Positions 1 through 15,100 of a DNA stretch of 64,000 bases are shown here, piece after piece (positions within the stretch are counted from its first letter, which is position 1; the number at the start of each line of letters is the position of its first letter). Both the position numbers and the translations under genes were made by a program. The notes beneath the pieces are model-generated. The model ran no database searches and was not told the origin of the DNA. It saw only the letters and a program-made list of their open reading frames with translations. Source of the stretch: Mycobacterium sp. 1164985.4 (GTDB lineage Bacteria; Actinomycetota; Actinomycetes; Mycobacteriales; Mycobacteriaceae); the NCBI RefSeq assembly GCF_001668575.1, contig NZ_LZMD01000070.1:1-64000 (forward strand), given 5' to 3'.

Positions 1-190
1 GGCATCTTCGCTGAGGTGCTCGGGGTGGAGCGGGTCGGGGTCGATGACTCGTTCTTCGAGTTGGGTGGGGACTCGCTTTTAGCGATGCGGGTGGTCGCCG
101 CGGTCAACACCGGCCTTGACGCCGGTCTGTCGGTGCGTGCGGTCTTCGAGGCGCCCACGGTGGCCGAGCTGGCGCCGCGCATCGGCACCG
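1..190 (+). other. Carrier domain (PCP) of the module preceding module 1, 5' truncated
   Basis: Residues read G-I-F-A-E-V-L-G, then FFELGGDSL, with the phosphopantetheine serine codon at 73-75. The GGDSL form matches carriers that feed an LCL condensation domain without epimerisation, and indeed no E domain follows. It shows that at least one further adenylating module lies upstream. Confidence 0.93.
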
Positions 191-3100
191 ACCAATCCCG
201 GCTGGCGCCGCTGGTACCTATGGCGCGTCCGACGGCGCCGTTGTCGTTCGCTCAGAACCGGTTGTGGTTCCTCGACCAGTTACAGGGACCATCACCGGTT
301 TACAACATGGTGGTTGCGTTGCGACTGGGCGGGCGCCTCAACGCCGAAGCGCTGGGCCAGGCGCTGACCGATGTGGTGAGCCGACATGAGAGCCTACGCA
401 CGCGCTTTGTGGCTCCGGAGGGCACGCCACAGCAGGTCGTGGTGCCGGTCGAGGACGCCGACTTCGGGTGGCGGGTCGTGGATGGCAGTGGCTGGTCGGG
501 CGGTGAGATCCAGCAGGCCGTCGACACCGCGGCGCGTCACCCGTTTGATCTGGCTGCCGAGATTCCTTTGCGAGCAACGCTTTTCCGGATCAGCGATGAT
601 GAGCATGTGTTGGTGGCGGTGGTGCACCACATCGCTGCCGATGGCTGGTCGATCACCCCGCTGGTGGCCGATCTCGGGGTGGCCTACTCGAGCCGGTGCG
701 CCGGGCAGGCCCCGGACTGGGCCCCGCTGCCGGTGCAGTACATCGATTACACGCTGTGGCAACGCGCCCAGCTCGGTGATATGGCCGATGGCGACAGCCC
801 CATCGCCGCGCAGTTGGCCTACTGGCAGGCCGCCTTGGCGGGTATGCCTGAGCGGCTGAATCTGCCCACCGATCGACCTCACCCCCCGGTGGCCGAAAAC
901 CGCGGTGCCAGTATGGTTGTCGAGTTCCCGGTCGATCTGCACCAACAGGTCGCTCGACTCGCCCGCGAACACAATGCGACCAGTTTCATGGTGGTACAGG
1001 CTGCGCTGGCGGTGCTGCTGGCCAAGCTCAGCGCCAGCACTGAGGTGGCGACCGGTTTCGCGATCGCCGGGCGCAGCGATTCGGCCCTCGACGGGTTGGT
1101 GGGCTGCTTCATCAACACCCTGGTGTTGCGTTTCGAAGTCGACGGTGACCCCACTGTGGCCGAGGTGCTGGCACAGGTACGCCAGCGCAGCCTGGCCGCC
1201 TACGAGAATCAAGATGCCCCGTTCGAGGTGTTGGTCGAGCGGCTCAACCCGACGCGCAGTCTGGCTCATCACCCGCTGGTGCAGGTGTTGTTGGCCTGGC
1301 AGAACTTCCCCGGCCAGGAGAACGGCCCCGTCTCGGGATTGAGCTTGGGCGATCTGCAGGTCACCCAGCTGCCGACCGAAACCCACACCGCGCGCATGGA
1401 TCTCGCGTTTTCGCTGGGAGAACGATGGACTGAGGCCGGCGAGCCCGCCGGAATCAGCGGCGCGGTGGAGTATCGCACCGATGTCTTCGATGCAGCCAGC
1501 ATCGAGGCGCTCATCGAACGTTTGATTCGGGTGCTGGTGGCCATGACCGCCGACCCGCAGCGGTTGTTGTCGTCGGTGAACCTGCTCGATGAGCATGAAC
1601 AGGCCCGGCTGCAGCAGTGGGGCCACCAGGCGGCGCTGACCACCCCGGCCGGTACGCCGGAATCCTTACCAGCGCTGTTCGCGACTCAGGTGGCACGTAA
1701 CCCGGACGCGCTCGCACTGACCTGCAACGGCCGTTCCACGACCTATGGGCAGCTGGACGAGGCGGCCAACCGGTTGGCGCACCTGTTGGCCGCTCACGGT
1801 GCGGGTCCGGGAACCCATGTGGCCCTTTTGTTCTCCCGGTCGGCCGAAGCGATCGTGGCGATGTTGGCGGTGCTCAAGACCGGAGCGGCGTACGTGCCGA
1901 TCGATCCCGGCCACCCAGACGCGCGGATCGAGTTCGTGCTCACCGACTCCGCGCCGATCGCGGCGATCACCACCGCGGACCTGCGTCCGCTGCTGGACGG
2001 ACACGAACTGCCGGTCATCGATATCGACGACCCCGCCATCGAGTCGCAATCCAGCACAGCGCTGCCCGCGCCGTCACCAGACGACATCGCGTACCTGATC
2101 TACACCTCGGGCACCACCGGCACACCCAAAGGCGTGGCCATCACTCACCGCAACGTCACCCAGATGCTCGGCGTACGAAACGGCCTGCCGCCGGGACAGG
2201 TTTGGACGCAGTGCCACTCGTATGTCTTCGACTTCTCGGTCTGGGAGATCTGGGGCGCACTGCTGCACGAGGGCCGGCTCATCGTGGTGCCCGAAGCGGT
2301 GGTGGCTACGCCGGAGGACTTCCACGCCTTGCTGGTCTCGGAACGCATCAGCGTGCTCACCCAGACTCCATCGGCGGTGGGGACGTTCTCCCTGGAGGGC
2401 CTGGAGTCCACGGCGTTGGTGGTGGGTGGTGAGCCGTGTCCTCCCGAGTTGGTGGAGCGGTACGCGCCCGGCCGGGTGATGATCAACGCCTACGGACCCA
2501 CCGAAACGACGGTCTATGCGGCGATGAGCGCGCCGCTGGAAGCGGGCTCCGGTATGGCGCCGATCGGTTCGCCGGTGCCGAACGCAGCGTTGTTCGTGCT
2601 CGACGAGCGGTTGTGTCCGGTGCCCGCCGGAGTCGTCGGTGAGCTGTATGTGGCCGGTGCCGGCGTGGGGCTCGGCTATGTGGGCCGCGCATCCTTGACG
2701 GCATCACGGTTCCTGGCCTGTCCGTTCGGCGGTGCTGCGGCGCCAGGCAAACGCATGTATCGCACTGGGGATCTGGTGTCCTGGGGCGCTGACGGGCAGC
2801 TACGCTATCTGGGCCGCGCCGACGAGCAGGTCAAGATTCGCGGTTATCGCATCGAACTTGGCGAGATCCAAGCCGCGATATCCAGGTTGGATGGCGTCGA
2901 GCAGGCGGTGGTGATCGCCCGCGAGGACCGCCCCGGCGACAAACGGCTCGTGGCTTACGTCACCGGGACCGCTGACCCCACCACGCTGCGGGCTGCGGCC
3001 GCCGAGCAGCTACCCACCTACATGGTGCCGGCTGCGGTGGTCGCACTCGACGCGCTGCCCTTGACGGTCAACGGCAAACTCGACACCCGTGCGCTGCCGG

Positions 3101-6100
3101 CTCCGGACTACTCCGATATCAATCGGTACCGCGCCCCGTCGACCCTGACCGAGGAGATCCTTGCCGGCATTTACGCCAAGGTGCTCGGCGTGGAACGGGT
3201 CGGTGTCGACGACTCGTTCTTCGACTTGGGCGGGGATTCACTGTCGGCGATGCGGCTGATCGCCGCGATCAACAAGACTCTGGATGCCGGTCTTCGGGTG
3301 CGCACGTTGTTCGAGGCCCCCACGGTGGCCGGTTTGGCGCCATTGATCGGCGTCGATGAAACCCGTCCAGAGCCGCTGGTGGTGGCAGAGCGGCCAGCGG
3401 TGGTGCCGTTGTCGTTCGCCCAGAACCGGTTGTGGTTCATCGACCAATTGCAAGGCCCGTCAGCGGTTTACAACATGGCCGTGGCGTTGCGTCTGGATGG
3501 ACGTCTCGATGTCGAGGCGCTCGGGCGAGCGCTTGCCGACGTCGTCGCCCGCCATGAAAGCCTGCGCACACGGTTCCCCGCACCCAAGGGGATTCCCGAG
3601 CAGGTGGTGGTCCCGGTCGAGCACGCTGACTTCGGGTGGGACGTCATCGATACCGACGGCTGGCCGGTGGACCGGTTGCATCAGGCCATCGACGGCGCGG
3701 TCCGTGAACCGTTCGATCTCGCAGTCCGGATTCCTCTGCGGGCCAAGCTCTTCCGCGTCGCCGATAACGAACACGTGTTGGTAGCGGTGGTGCATCACAT
3801 CGCCGCTGACGGCTGGTCGGTCGCCCCGCTGGTGGCTGATCTGGGCGTGGCGTACAGCGCCCGGTGCGCGGGTCAGCCCCCCGGGTGGACCCCGTTGCCC
3901 GTGCAGTACGCCGATTACACGCTCTGGCAGCGCCGACAGCTCGGTGATCTCGATGATCCCGAAAGCCGCATCGCCGCACAGCTGGCCTACTGGCAGCAGG
4001 CTTTGGAAGGGTTGCCCGAGCGACTGGATCTTCCCACCGACCGGCCCTATCCGCCGGTGGCCGATTACCGCGGCGCCAAAGTGCTCGTCGACTGGCCCGC
4101 CGAGTTGCAGCAGCAGATCGTGCGGGTGGCTCGCGAGCACAACGCGACCAGTTTCATGGTGGTGCAGGCTGCACTCACGGTGCTGCTCGCGAAGCTGAGC
4201 GCGAGTTCCGATGTGGCAGTAGGGTTTCCGATCGCCGGGCGCCGCGACGCCGCGCTCGATGAGTTGGTCGGTTTCTTCGTCAACACGCTCGTGTTGCGGG
4301 TGGAGGTAGCCGGCGACCCGACGGTCGGCGAGTTGCTGGGTCAGGTGCGCGCGCGGAGCCTGGCCGCTTTCGAGCACCAGGATGTGCCGTTCGAGGTGCT
4401 GGTGGAGCGGCTCAAGCCGACCCGCAGTCTCACCCATCACCCGCTTGTGCAGGTGATGTTGGCCTGGCAGAGCAACGATCTTGCCGCCGAGCTCGATTTG
4501 GATGACCTACACGTCACGTTGATACCTGCCGACACCCAAACTGCCCGTGCGGATCTGACGTTCTCGCTTTCCGAGCGTTGGAGTGACGACATGAAGGCCG
4601 CCGGAATCGGCGGAGAAGTGGAATTTCGCACCGATGTGTTCGATGCGGCCAGCGTCGAGGCGCTGACCCAGCGGTTGGAGCGCGTGTTGACGGCGCTGAC
4701 CGCCGACCCGACGCGGCGGCTGTCGTCGGTTGATGTGCTCGACGAGCACGAGCACGCCCGGCTGCAGGGATGGGGTAACCGGGCGGTCTTGACCGCGTCC
4801 ACGCGGCCGGCGACATCCATCCCCATGCGGTTCGCTGCCCAGGCCACCCGTACTCCGGGGGCGGTGGCGCTCAGCTATGACGGCAGTTCGCTGACCTATC
4901 GCGAGCTCGATGAGGCGTCCAACCGGGTAGCGCACCTGTTGATTGCTCGCGGGGCGGGTCCCGGACAGCGGGTGGCGTTGCTGGTGGAGCGCTCGGCTGC
5001 GGCGGTCGTGGCGATGCTAGGGGTGCTCAAGGCCGGGGCAGCCTATGTGCCGATCGATCCGGCGTATCCCGACACGCGGATCGGGTTCGTGCTCGCTGAT
5101 GCGGCACCGATCGCCGCGCTGACCACTGTCGGCCTGGCTCACCGGCTAGCTGGCCATGACCTCTTGGTCATCGATATCGACGACCCCGCCATTGATGTTC
5201 AACCCGACACGTCACTGCCGGGGCCGTTCCCGGACGACGTTGCTTACCTGATTTACACCTCGGGCACTACCGGCGTTCCCAAGGGTGTGGCCACCACCCA
5301 CCACAACGTCGTTCAGCTGTTGGAGGATCTGGACGCGTACCTTCCGGCGGCCGCGGTCTGGACGCAGTGTCATTCCTACGGTTTCGACACCTCGGTGTGG
5401 GAGACCTGGGGACCGTTGCTGCACGGGGGTCGGGTGGTGGTGGTGCCCGACTCGGTGACCCGCTCGGCGGAAGACCTGCACGCCTTGTTGGTTACCGAAC
5501 AGGTCGATGTCCTCACCCAGACTCCGTCGGCCGCGGGGGTGTTGTCGCCGCATGGGTTGGACGGGCTGGCGCTGGTCGTCGCCGGTGAGGCCTGCCCATC
5601 CGAATTGGTGGACCGGTGGGCGCTGGGGCGGTTGATGATCAACGCCTTCGGTCCGACCGAGACGACGATGGTCGTGACGCTCAGCGCGCCGCTGGTGCCG
5701 GCGGCGGGTCCACCGCCGATCGGCGCACCGGTGCCGGGGGCCGAACTGTTTGTGCTCGACGGCTGGATGCGTCCGGTGCCGGCTGGGGTGGTCGGCGAGT
5801 TGTATGTGGCCGGCACCGGGGTGGGCGTCGGGTATTGGCGGCGGGCTGCGTTGACCGCCTCGCGATTCGTGGCGTGTCCATTCGCCGCGGCTGGGGCGCA
5901 GGGACAACGGATGTACCGCACCGGGGATCTGGTGTCGTGGGGCCCGGATGGGCAGCTGCGCTATCACGGGCGTGCGGATGAGCAGGTCAAGATCCGCGGG
6001 TATCGCATCGAGCTCGGCGAGATCCAGGCTGTCTTGGCGGCCTGTGACGGGGTCGATCAGGCAGTGGTGATCTCCCGCGAGGACCGCCCCGGTGACAAGC

Positions 6101-9100
6101 GCCTGGTCGGCTATATCACTGGCTCCGCCGACCCGGCTTTTGCACGCGCACAGTTGGGTGAGCGGTTGCCCGGCTACATGGTGCCCGCGGCGGTGGTCGT
6201 GCTCGACGCGCTGCCGCTGACGGTCAACGGGAAGCTCGACACCAATGCTCTACCGGCGCCGGAGTACAGCGACGTCGACCGGTACCGCGCCCCCACTGGT
6301 GCTGTCGAGGAGATCCTTGCGGGAATTTTCGCCGAGGTGCTCGGAGTCGAGCGGGTGGGGATCAACGACTCATTCTTCGACCTGGGTGGGGATTCCCTGT
6401 CGGCAATGCGACTCATCGCTGCCGTCAATGCTGTTCTGGAAACCGGTCTTGCGGTACGCGACGTGTTCGAGACACCCACTGTGGCCGGGCTGGTCCCCCG
6501 GATCGGCGCTGGCAGCGCTGGGTTGGCGCGCTTGGTGGCAGTTGAGCGGCCGGCGGTGGTGCCGTTGTCGTTCGCCCAGAGCCGGTTGTGGTTCATCGAG
6601 CAATTGCAAGGGCCCTCTGCGGTTTACAACATGGCGGTCGCATTGCGGCTGAGCGGGCGTCTGGACGTTGAAGCGTTGGGGGCGGCGCTGGCTGATGTCG
6701 TGACCCGCCATGAAAGCCTTCGCACAATTTTTCCGGCACCAAAGGGGACTCCTCAGCAACTGGTGGTGCCGGTCGAGCGGGCCGATTTCGGATGGCGGAT
6801 CACCGACGCCGACGGCTGGCCCGAGGCTCGGCTCCAAGCGGACATCGACACCGCGGTGGCAGAACCCTTCGACCTGGCGAATCAGATCCCCTTGCGCGCA
6901 AAGCTGTTCCGCGTCAGCGATGACCAGCATGTGTTGGTTGCGGTGGTGCATCACATCGCCGCTGACGGCTGGTCGGCAACGCCGCTGGTGACCGATTTAG
7001 GCATAGCTTATTCCGCCCGGTGCGCGAGGCGGATCCCCGAGTGGATGCCACTGCCGGTGCAGTACACCGATTACACGCTCTGGCAGCGTGAGCAACTGGG
7101 TGATCTCGACGATCCCCACAGTCGCATCTCCGCTCAGGTGGCCTACTGGCAGAAGGCCCTGGCTGGGGTACCTGAACGGTTGAATCTTCCCACGGATCGG
7201 CCGTACCCGGCGATCGCCGATTACCGGGGGGCCCGGGTGCCGGTGGAATGGTCCGCGAAGTTGCAGCAGCGGATCACGCAGGTGGCTCGTGCGCACAACG
7301 CGACCAGTTTCATGGTGGTGCAGGCCGCTTTGGCTGTGCTGCTTGCCAAGCTCAGCGCCAGTTCCGATGTGGCAGTCGGTTTCCCGATCGCCGGGCGCCG
7401 CGATCCTGCCCTGGATCGCCTGGTGGGCTTCTTCGTCAACACCTTGGTGCTGCGCGTCGACGTGGCCGGTGATCCCGACATCGGTGAGTTGGTGGAGCAG
7501 GTGCGCGCGCGGAGCCTGGCCGCCTTCGAGCACCAGGATGTGCCTTTCGAAGTGCTGGTGGAGCGGCTGAAACCGGCTCGGTCGCTGACTCATCATCCGT
7601 TGGTGCAGGTGATGTTGGCGTGGCAAAACAATGACTTGCCTGACGAGCTGGCGTTGGGTGATATTCAAATCGCCCGCTTGCCAGCCGAGACACGCACTGC
7701 GCGAGTGGATTTGACGTTCTCGCTTTCCGAACGTTTTGGCGAGGCCGGTGAGCCCGTCGGGATCAGTGGAGAAGTGGAGTTCCGCACTGATGTGTTCGAT
7801 GCGGGCAGCGTTGCCGCCCTCGTTGACCGTTTTGAGCGGGTGCTGGTGGCGCTGACCGACGATCCGTCGCTGCGGTTGTCGAGGGTCGATGTGCTCGATG
7901 AGGTCGAGCATGCCTGGCTGGAAAAGGCCGGCAACGGGGCGATCTTGAGTGCGCCGGGTCCCGCGGACGCGTCGGTCCCGATGCTGTTCGCCGCGCAGGT
8001 GGCGCGTACCCCGGAAGCCGTGGCGCTGACATGCCGGGGCCGTTCCATGAGCTACCGGGAACTGGAGGAGGACGCCAACCGGTTGGCGCATCTGCTGGCC
8101 GACCACGGTGCGGGGCCAGGACAGCGGGTGGCGCTGCTGTCTCACCGTTCCGCCGAAGCGGTGGTGGCGATCTTGGCGGTGCTCAAGACCGGGGCGGCTT
8201 ATGTGCCGATCGATCCGGCGCATCCGGATTCGCGGATCGAATTCATGCTGGCCGACGCCGCCCCAATCGCGGCGCTGACCACATTGGATCTACGCCCGCG
8301 TCTGCGCCCAGAAGAGCTGTTGATCATCGATATCAACGGTCCAGCTGTCGATGCGCAACCCAGCACCGCATTACCGCTACCTGCTCCCAGCGACATCGCC
8401 CACGTGATCTATACCTCGGGCACCACCGGTGTCCCCAAAGGTGTGGTGGTCACCCAGCACAACATCATCCAGTTGTTCGACTCACTTCAGATCAGCGTGG
8501 ATCTCGCGCCGGGACAGGTCTGGACGCTGTTTCATTCGTTGGCGTTCGACTTCTCGGTGTGGGAGATCTGGGGTGCGCTGTTGCATGGGGGCCGGCTGGT
8601 TGTGGTGCCCGAGGAGGTGGCTCGCTCCCCAGAAGACTTCCAGGCCTTACTGATTCGCGAACAAGTCACCGTTCTCACCCAGACCCCCTCGGCGGCGGCG
8701 ATGCTCGGTACCGACGGGTTGGAGTCGGCGTCGTTGGTGATCGGTGCGGAGCCGTGCCCGCCGGAGTTGGTGGATCGGTGGGCGCCGGGGCGGGTGATGG
8801 TCAACGTCTACGGGCCGACCGAGACGACGATGTGGGCGTCGATGAGTGCGCCGTTGGTGGCCGGTGCGGGGGCTCCGCCGATTGGGTCGCCGGTGGCGTG
8901 GGCGGCGTTCTTTGTGCTCGATGGCTGGTTGCGCCCGACACCGGTGGGTGTGGTGGGTGAGTTGTATCTGGCTGGTGCCGGGGTGGGCGTCGGGTATTGG
9001 CGGCGGGCTGCGTTGACCGCGTCGCGGTTTGTGGCGTGCCCGTTCGGCGGTGCCGGGGCGCGCATGTATCGCACCGGGGATCTGGTGGCCTGGGGCGCGG

Positions 9101-12100
9101 ATGGCCAACTGCGCTATCACGGGCGCGCCGACGAGCAGGTCAAGATCCGCGGGTATCGCATCGAATTGGGTGAGATCCAGGCCGCGCTAAGCCGTCTGGA
9201 CGGGGTCGATCAAGCTGCTGTGATCGCGCGTGAGGACCGCCCGGGCGACAAGCGCCTGGTCGGCTATATCACCGGCACCGCCGATCCGGCCGTGCTGCGG
9301 GCTGCGTTGGGTGAGCGGTTGCCCGGCTATATGGTGCCTGCGGCGGTGGTGGCGCTCGATGCGCTGCCTATGACCCCCAACGGCAAGCTCGACACGCGTG
9401 CGCTGCCGGCACCGGAGTACATCAACGTCAACCGGTACCGCGCTCCGGAAACGGCGGTCGAGGAGATTCTGGCCGGCATCTATGCCCAGGTCCTGGGACT
9501 CGAGCAGGTCGGGGTTGACGATTCGTTTTTTGATTTGGGTGGGGATTCGTTGTCGGCGATGCGGTTGGTCGCTGCGATCAATGCCGGCTTGGGTAGTGAT
9601 CTTGGGGTGCGGGCGGTGTTCGAGGCGCCGACGGTGGCCGGGCTGGCACCGCGGATCGACACCGGTTCGGGTGGCTTGGCGCCGCTGGTGGTGGTGGAGC
9701 GGCCGGTGGTGGTGCCGTTGTCGTTTGGCCAGTACCGGTTGTGGGTGATCGATCAGGTGCAGGGCCCGTCGGCGGTGTATCACATGGCGGTGGCGTTGCG
9801 GTTGAGTGGATCCTTGGTCGCGGACGCGTTGGGGGCGGCGCTGGCCGATGTTGTCGGCCGTCACGAGTCGCTGCGCACCGTGTTCCCCGCACCTGACGGA
9901 ACTCCCCACCAGGTGGTGGTGCCGGTCGAGCGGGTTGACGTCGGGTGGGGCGTGGTCGATGCCGGCGGCTGGCCCGAGGCTCGGCTTCGTGAGGCCGTTG
10001 ACGCGGTGGTCGGTGAACCGTTCGAATTGGCCACCCAGATTCCGTTGCGGGTCAAGGCTTTCCGCATCGCTGATGCCGAGCATGTGTTGGTGGCGGTGGT
10101 GCATCATATCGCGGCCGATGGTTGGTCGATGCGCCCGTTGGTGGCTGATTTGGGTGTGGCGTATGCCGCGCGGTGCGCGGGCCAGGCCCCGGGGTGGGCG
10201 CCGTTGCCGGTGCAGTATGTGGATTACACGTTGTGGCAGCGTGCACAGTTCGGTGATCTCGGTGATCCCGACAGTCGCATCGGATCGCAGTTGGCCTATT
10301 GGCGGCAGGCGCTGGCGGGCCTGCCGGAGCGGTTGGCGCTGCCCACGGATCGGCCTTATCCGGCCGTGGCCGATTATCGCGGCGCCACCGTGGCAGTGGA
10401 CTGGCCGGTGGATCTGCAGGAGCGGATCGCTGTGGTGGCTGCTGAGCATCATGCGACGAGTTTCATGGTGGTGCAGGCCGGCCTTGCGGTGTTGTTGGCG
10501 AAGCTGGGCGCCAGTTCGGATGTGGCGGTGGGCTTTCCGACCGCCGGGCGGCGTGACCCGGCTCTTGATGAGCTGGTCGGGTTTTTCGTCAACACGTTGG
10601 TGTTGCGGGTCGAAGTGGCCGGTGATCCCACGGCCGCAGAGCTATTGGCTCAGGTGCGTGCACGTAGTTTGGCCGCTTTCGAGCATCAGGATGTGCCGTT
10701 CGAGGTGTTGGTGGAGCGGCTCGACCCCGTCCGCAGCTTGAGCCATCACCCGTTGGTGCAGGTGATGTTGGCCTGGCAGAACAACGCCCCCGTCGCCGAG
10801 GCCGGTCTGGATGGTCTGCAGGTGACGCCGGTGCCGGTCGACACTCACACGGCGCGGATGGATCTGACGTTCTCGTTGTCCGAGCGCTTCACCGAGGCCG
10901 GGGAGCCGGCGGGGATTGGTGGGTCGGTGGAGTTCCGCACTGATGTGTTCGACGCGGGCAGTGTCGAGGTGTTGGTCGGCCGCTTGGGGCGGGTGTTGGA
11001 GGCGTTGACGGTTGATCCGTCACGGCGGGTGTCGTCGATCGATGTGCTCGACGCTGCTGAGCTTGCTCGCCTGGACGAGGTGGGTCATCGGCAGGTGTTG
11101 AGCGCTCAGGCGTCCGCCTCGTCGTCGATTCCGGCGTTGTTTGATGCGCAGGTGGTTCGTGGGCCGCAGGCGGTGGCGATCACGTGCGGCGAGCGGTCAT
11201 GGACTTACCGCGAGGTCGATGAGGCCTCGAACCGGTTGGCGCATTTACTGGTTAACGCGGGTGCGGGGCCGGGGCAGCGGGTGGGTTTGCTGACCGAGCG
11301 CTCGGCGCAGGCGATTGTGGCGTTGCTGGCGGTCCTCAAGACCGGTGCGGCTTATGTGCCGATCGATCCCGTCCTGCCGGATGCGCGGATCGGGTTCATG
11401 GTTGTTGATGCCGCCCCGATCGCCGTTTTGACCACCAGCGGCCTGCGGTCAAGGCTGGCCGGACACGACCAGTTGGTGGTCATCGATATCGATGATCCCG
11501 CGATCGACTGCGAGTCCAGCACCGGTTTGGTGGGGCCGGCGCCGGAGGATGTCGCGTATCTGATGTACACCTCGGGCACGACCGGTGTCCCGAAGGGGGT
11601 GGCGGTCACCCACGCCAGCGTGACCGGGTTGCTGGGTTCAGTGGACGCGAGCCTTCCGTTGGCCGATCCGGTGTTCTCACAGTGGCATTCGCTGTCATTC
11701 GACGTGTCGGTGGCAGAGATCTTCGGGGCTCTGCTGCATGGCGGCCGGTTGGTGGTGGTGCCCGATGCGGTGGTGCGTTCTCCGGACGAGTTGCATGCGC
11801 TGCTGATCGACGAGGGTGTCGATGTGATCAGCCAGACCCCGTCGGCGGCGGCGATGCTGTCGGCGGTGGGGTTGGAGTCGGCGGTGTTGGTGGTCGCCGG
11901 AGAGGCGTGCCCGGCGGAGTTGGTGCATCGGTGGGCGGCGCCGGGGCGGGTGATGCTCAACGCCTACGGCCCGACCGAGACCACGGTGTACGCCGCGATC
12001 AGCGCCCCGCTGACCCCGGGGTCGGATGGGGTGCCGATCGGCGCCCCGGTGTCCGGCGCAGCGTTGTTTGTGTTGGACAACTGGTTGCGGCCCACAGCGC

Positions 12101-15100
12101 CCGGGGTGGTCGGTGAGTTGTATGTCGCTGGTTCCGGTGTGGGGGTGGGGTATTGGCGCCGCCCATCGTTGAGCTCTTCGCGGTTCGTGGCGTGTCCGTT
12201 CGGGGCGCCGGGGGCGCGGATGTATCGCACCGGCGATCTGGTGGCCTGGGGCGCCGATGGCCAGCTGCGCTATGTGGGGCGGGCTGATGAGCAGGTCAAG
12301 ATCCGCGGGTATCGCATCGAGCTCGGTGAAATCCAGGCTGCGCTGAGCGGATTGGACGGAGTCGATCAGGCTGCCGTGATCGCGCGTGAGGACCGCCCCG
12401 GCGACAAGCGGCTGGTCGGCTATGTCACCGGCACCGCTGATCCGGCCGTGCTGCGCGCCGCGTTGGGTGAGCGGCTGCCGGGTTACATGGTGCCCGCGGC
12501 GGTGGTGGTGCTCGAGGCGCTGCCGTTGACGGCCAACGGCAAGCTCGACAAACGTGCCTTGCCGGCACCGGACTACACCGATGTCGATCGGTACCGGGCG
12601 CCCGAAACGGCGGTCGAGGAGATTCTGGCCGGCATCTACGCCCAAGTGCTTGGGCTGGAGCGCGTCGGGGTCGACGAGTCGTTCTTCGAGCTCGGCGGCG
12701 ACAGCATTCTGTCGATGCAGGTGGTGGCTCGCGCCCGGGCGGCGGGTCTGCTGTGTCGCCCGCGCGATGTGTTCGTCGAACAGAGCGTGGCCCGGCTGGC
12801 CCGTGTGGCCCGGGTGAGCGACGGTGCGGCCGACGTGGTCGACGAGGGCATAGGCCCGGTGGTGGCGACCCCGATCATCGGCTGGCTGGCCGGCGTGGAC
12901 GGCCCGACAGCCGAGTTCAACCAGACCGTGGTGGTGCAGGCCCCGGCCGCGGCGACGCAGGCCGATGTGGTGGCGCTGCTGCAGGCGTTGCTGGATCGGC
13001 ATGCCATGTTGCGCCTGCACGTCGAGGACGACGGCGCTGGAGCGTGGGCGCTGCACGTGTCCGAGCTGGGGTCGGTGCCGGCGGCTGAGTGTGTGCAGGT
13101 CGTCGACCAACTCGATGACGCGGCGGTGATCGCGGCGCGGTCGCGGTTGGACCCTGCGGTCGGCAGGATGCTCAGTGCGCTGTGGGTGGCTGCCACCGGT
13201 CAGTTGGTGTTGATCGTGCACCATCTGGCGGTTGATGGGGTGTCGTGGCGAATCCTGTTGGAAGACTTGAACATCGCCTGGGCCCAGCATCACAGTGGGC
13301 AGCCGATCGACCTGCCGGCGACCGGGACGTCGTTCGCCCGCTGGTCGGCGCTGCTGGCCGAGTACGCACACGATTCGGACGTCGTGGCGCACGCCGACGC
13401 GTGGCGACAGGTGGCCGCCACCCCCGCGATGCTGCCCGCGGTGCAACCGGGTGTTGATACGTTCGCCACCGCTGGGCACTTGTCGGCGCAATTGGATGTC
13501 GCGACCACCCGGATGCTGCTGGGGGAGGTGCCGGCGGCGTTCCACACCGGAATCCAGGACATCTTGTTGATCGGGTTCGGGTTGGCGGTCGCTGAATTGT
13601 TCGGTAACCCGGCGTTGGTGGGCATCGATGTGGAGGGCCACGGCCGGGTTGAGGAATTGGCCGACGGGGTGGACCTCTCGCGTACGGTGGGCTGGTTCAC
13701 CACCAAATACCCCGTCGCACTGAACATGCCAGCCCTGGACTGGGCGCACGTCATCGCCGGCGGGCCGCGTCTGGAGGCGGTGGTCAAAGACGCCAAAGAA
13801 CAACTGCGCGCGCTGCCCGATGGCCTGACCTACGGGTTGTTGCGCTACCTGAACCCCCACGCAGCTGTGGATGGTGCCGATCCGGTGCTCGGGTTCAACT
13901 ATCTGGGTCGGTTGGGTGCAGCGGCCGGGCAGGACTCTGAGGAGTTGTGGCGCCTGTGTTCGGAAGGCGCAGCGCTGACCGGTGCGGCCGCGGCGATACC
14001 GATGCCGCTGATGCACACCGTGGACCTCAACGCCGCCACCGCCGACACCGCAGAAGGTCCCCGGTTGCACGCCACCTGGACCTGGGCACAATCAGCGCTC
14101 AATCACGCGCAGGCCGAGCGGTTGAGCCGGTTGTGGTTCGAGGCGGTGCGCGGGATCTGCACGCTGGTGCAAGCCGGCGGCGGCGGATTGACGCCCACCG
14201 ACGTCCTGCCCGCCCGGTTGAGCCAGTCCCAACTCGACGAACTCTCGCAGCAGTTCCACATCGCTGAGGTGTTGCCGTTGACGCCGCTGCAGCAAGGGCT
14301 GCTCTTTCATGCCGGCACCGCGCACGGCGACGACGTGTACGCGGTGCAACTCGATGTCACCATCGCCGGCGCACTGGATGCACAGCGACTGCACGAGGCA
14401 GTTCACCTGGCGGTCAAGCGCCATCCTCATTTGGTCGCCCGATTCTGCGACCAATTCGACGAGCCGGTACAGATCATCGAGGTCGATCCCGAACTGCCCT
14501 GGCAATGCGTCGAACTGGAGGCTGACGGAGACGATCTCGACAGGCAGGTGCGTGAGGTTTGCGCTGCCGAGCGTGTCGCGGTGGGCGACCTGAAAGAGCA
14601 GCCGCCCTTCCGGGCGGTGCTGATCCGCACCGGGCGGGATCGACACCGGTTCGTACTGACCAATCATCACATCGTGATGGACGGCTGGTCGCTGCCGCTC
14701 GTGCTGAGCGAGATCTTCGCCGGCTATTACCGCCAGCCACTCCCACCAGCGGTTCCATACCGAAGGTTCGTCGACTGGCTGTCCGAGCTTGACCTCGATG
14801 CTGCCCGCGCTGCCTGGGCACAGGTGTTAAGCGGGTTTGACACCCCGACCCTGGTGGGCCCGCCAGACCGAGTGGGGCTGGTCACCCGGGGGGTGACCGT
14901 GCATCGACTCCCTGAGCAGACCACCCGCGCATTGACCGACCTGGCCCGCTCAGGCCGCACCACCGTCAACACGGTGTTGCAGGCCGCCTGGGCCCAGATG
15001 GTGAGCTCACTGACCGGTCAACACGACGTGGTCTTCGGCACCGTGGTATCCGGACGCCCAGCCGAGTTGACGGGCGCGGAGTCGATGGTGGGGTTGTTGA

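Noticed and set aside
11695..14091. Long minus-strand open frame of 798 residues inside the NRPS
   Set aside because: Antisense shadow of high-GC coding DNA; the protein is rich in His, Arg, Gln and Gly and has no domain. The plus strand clearly encodes A, PCP and E domains.
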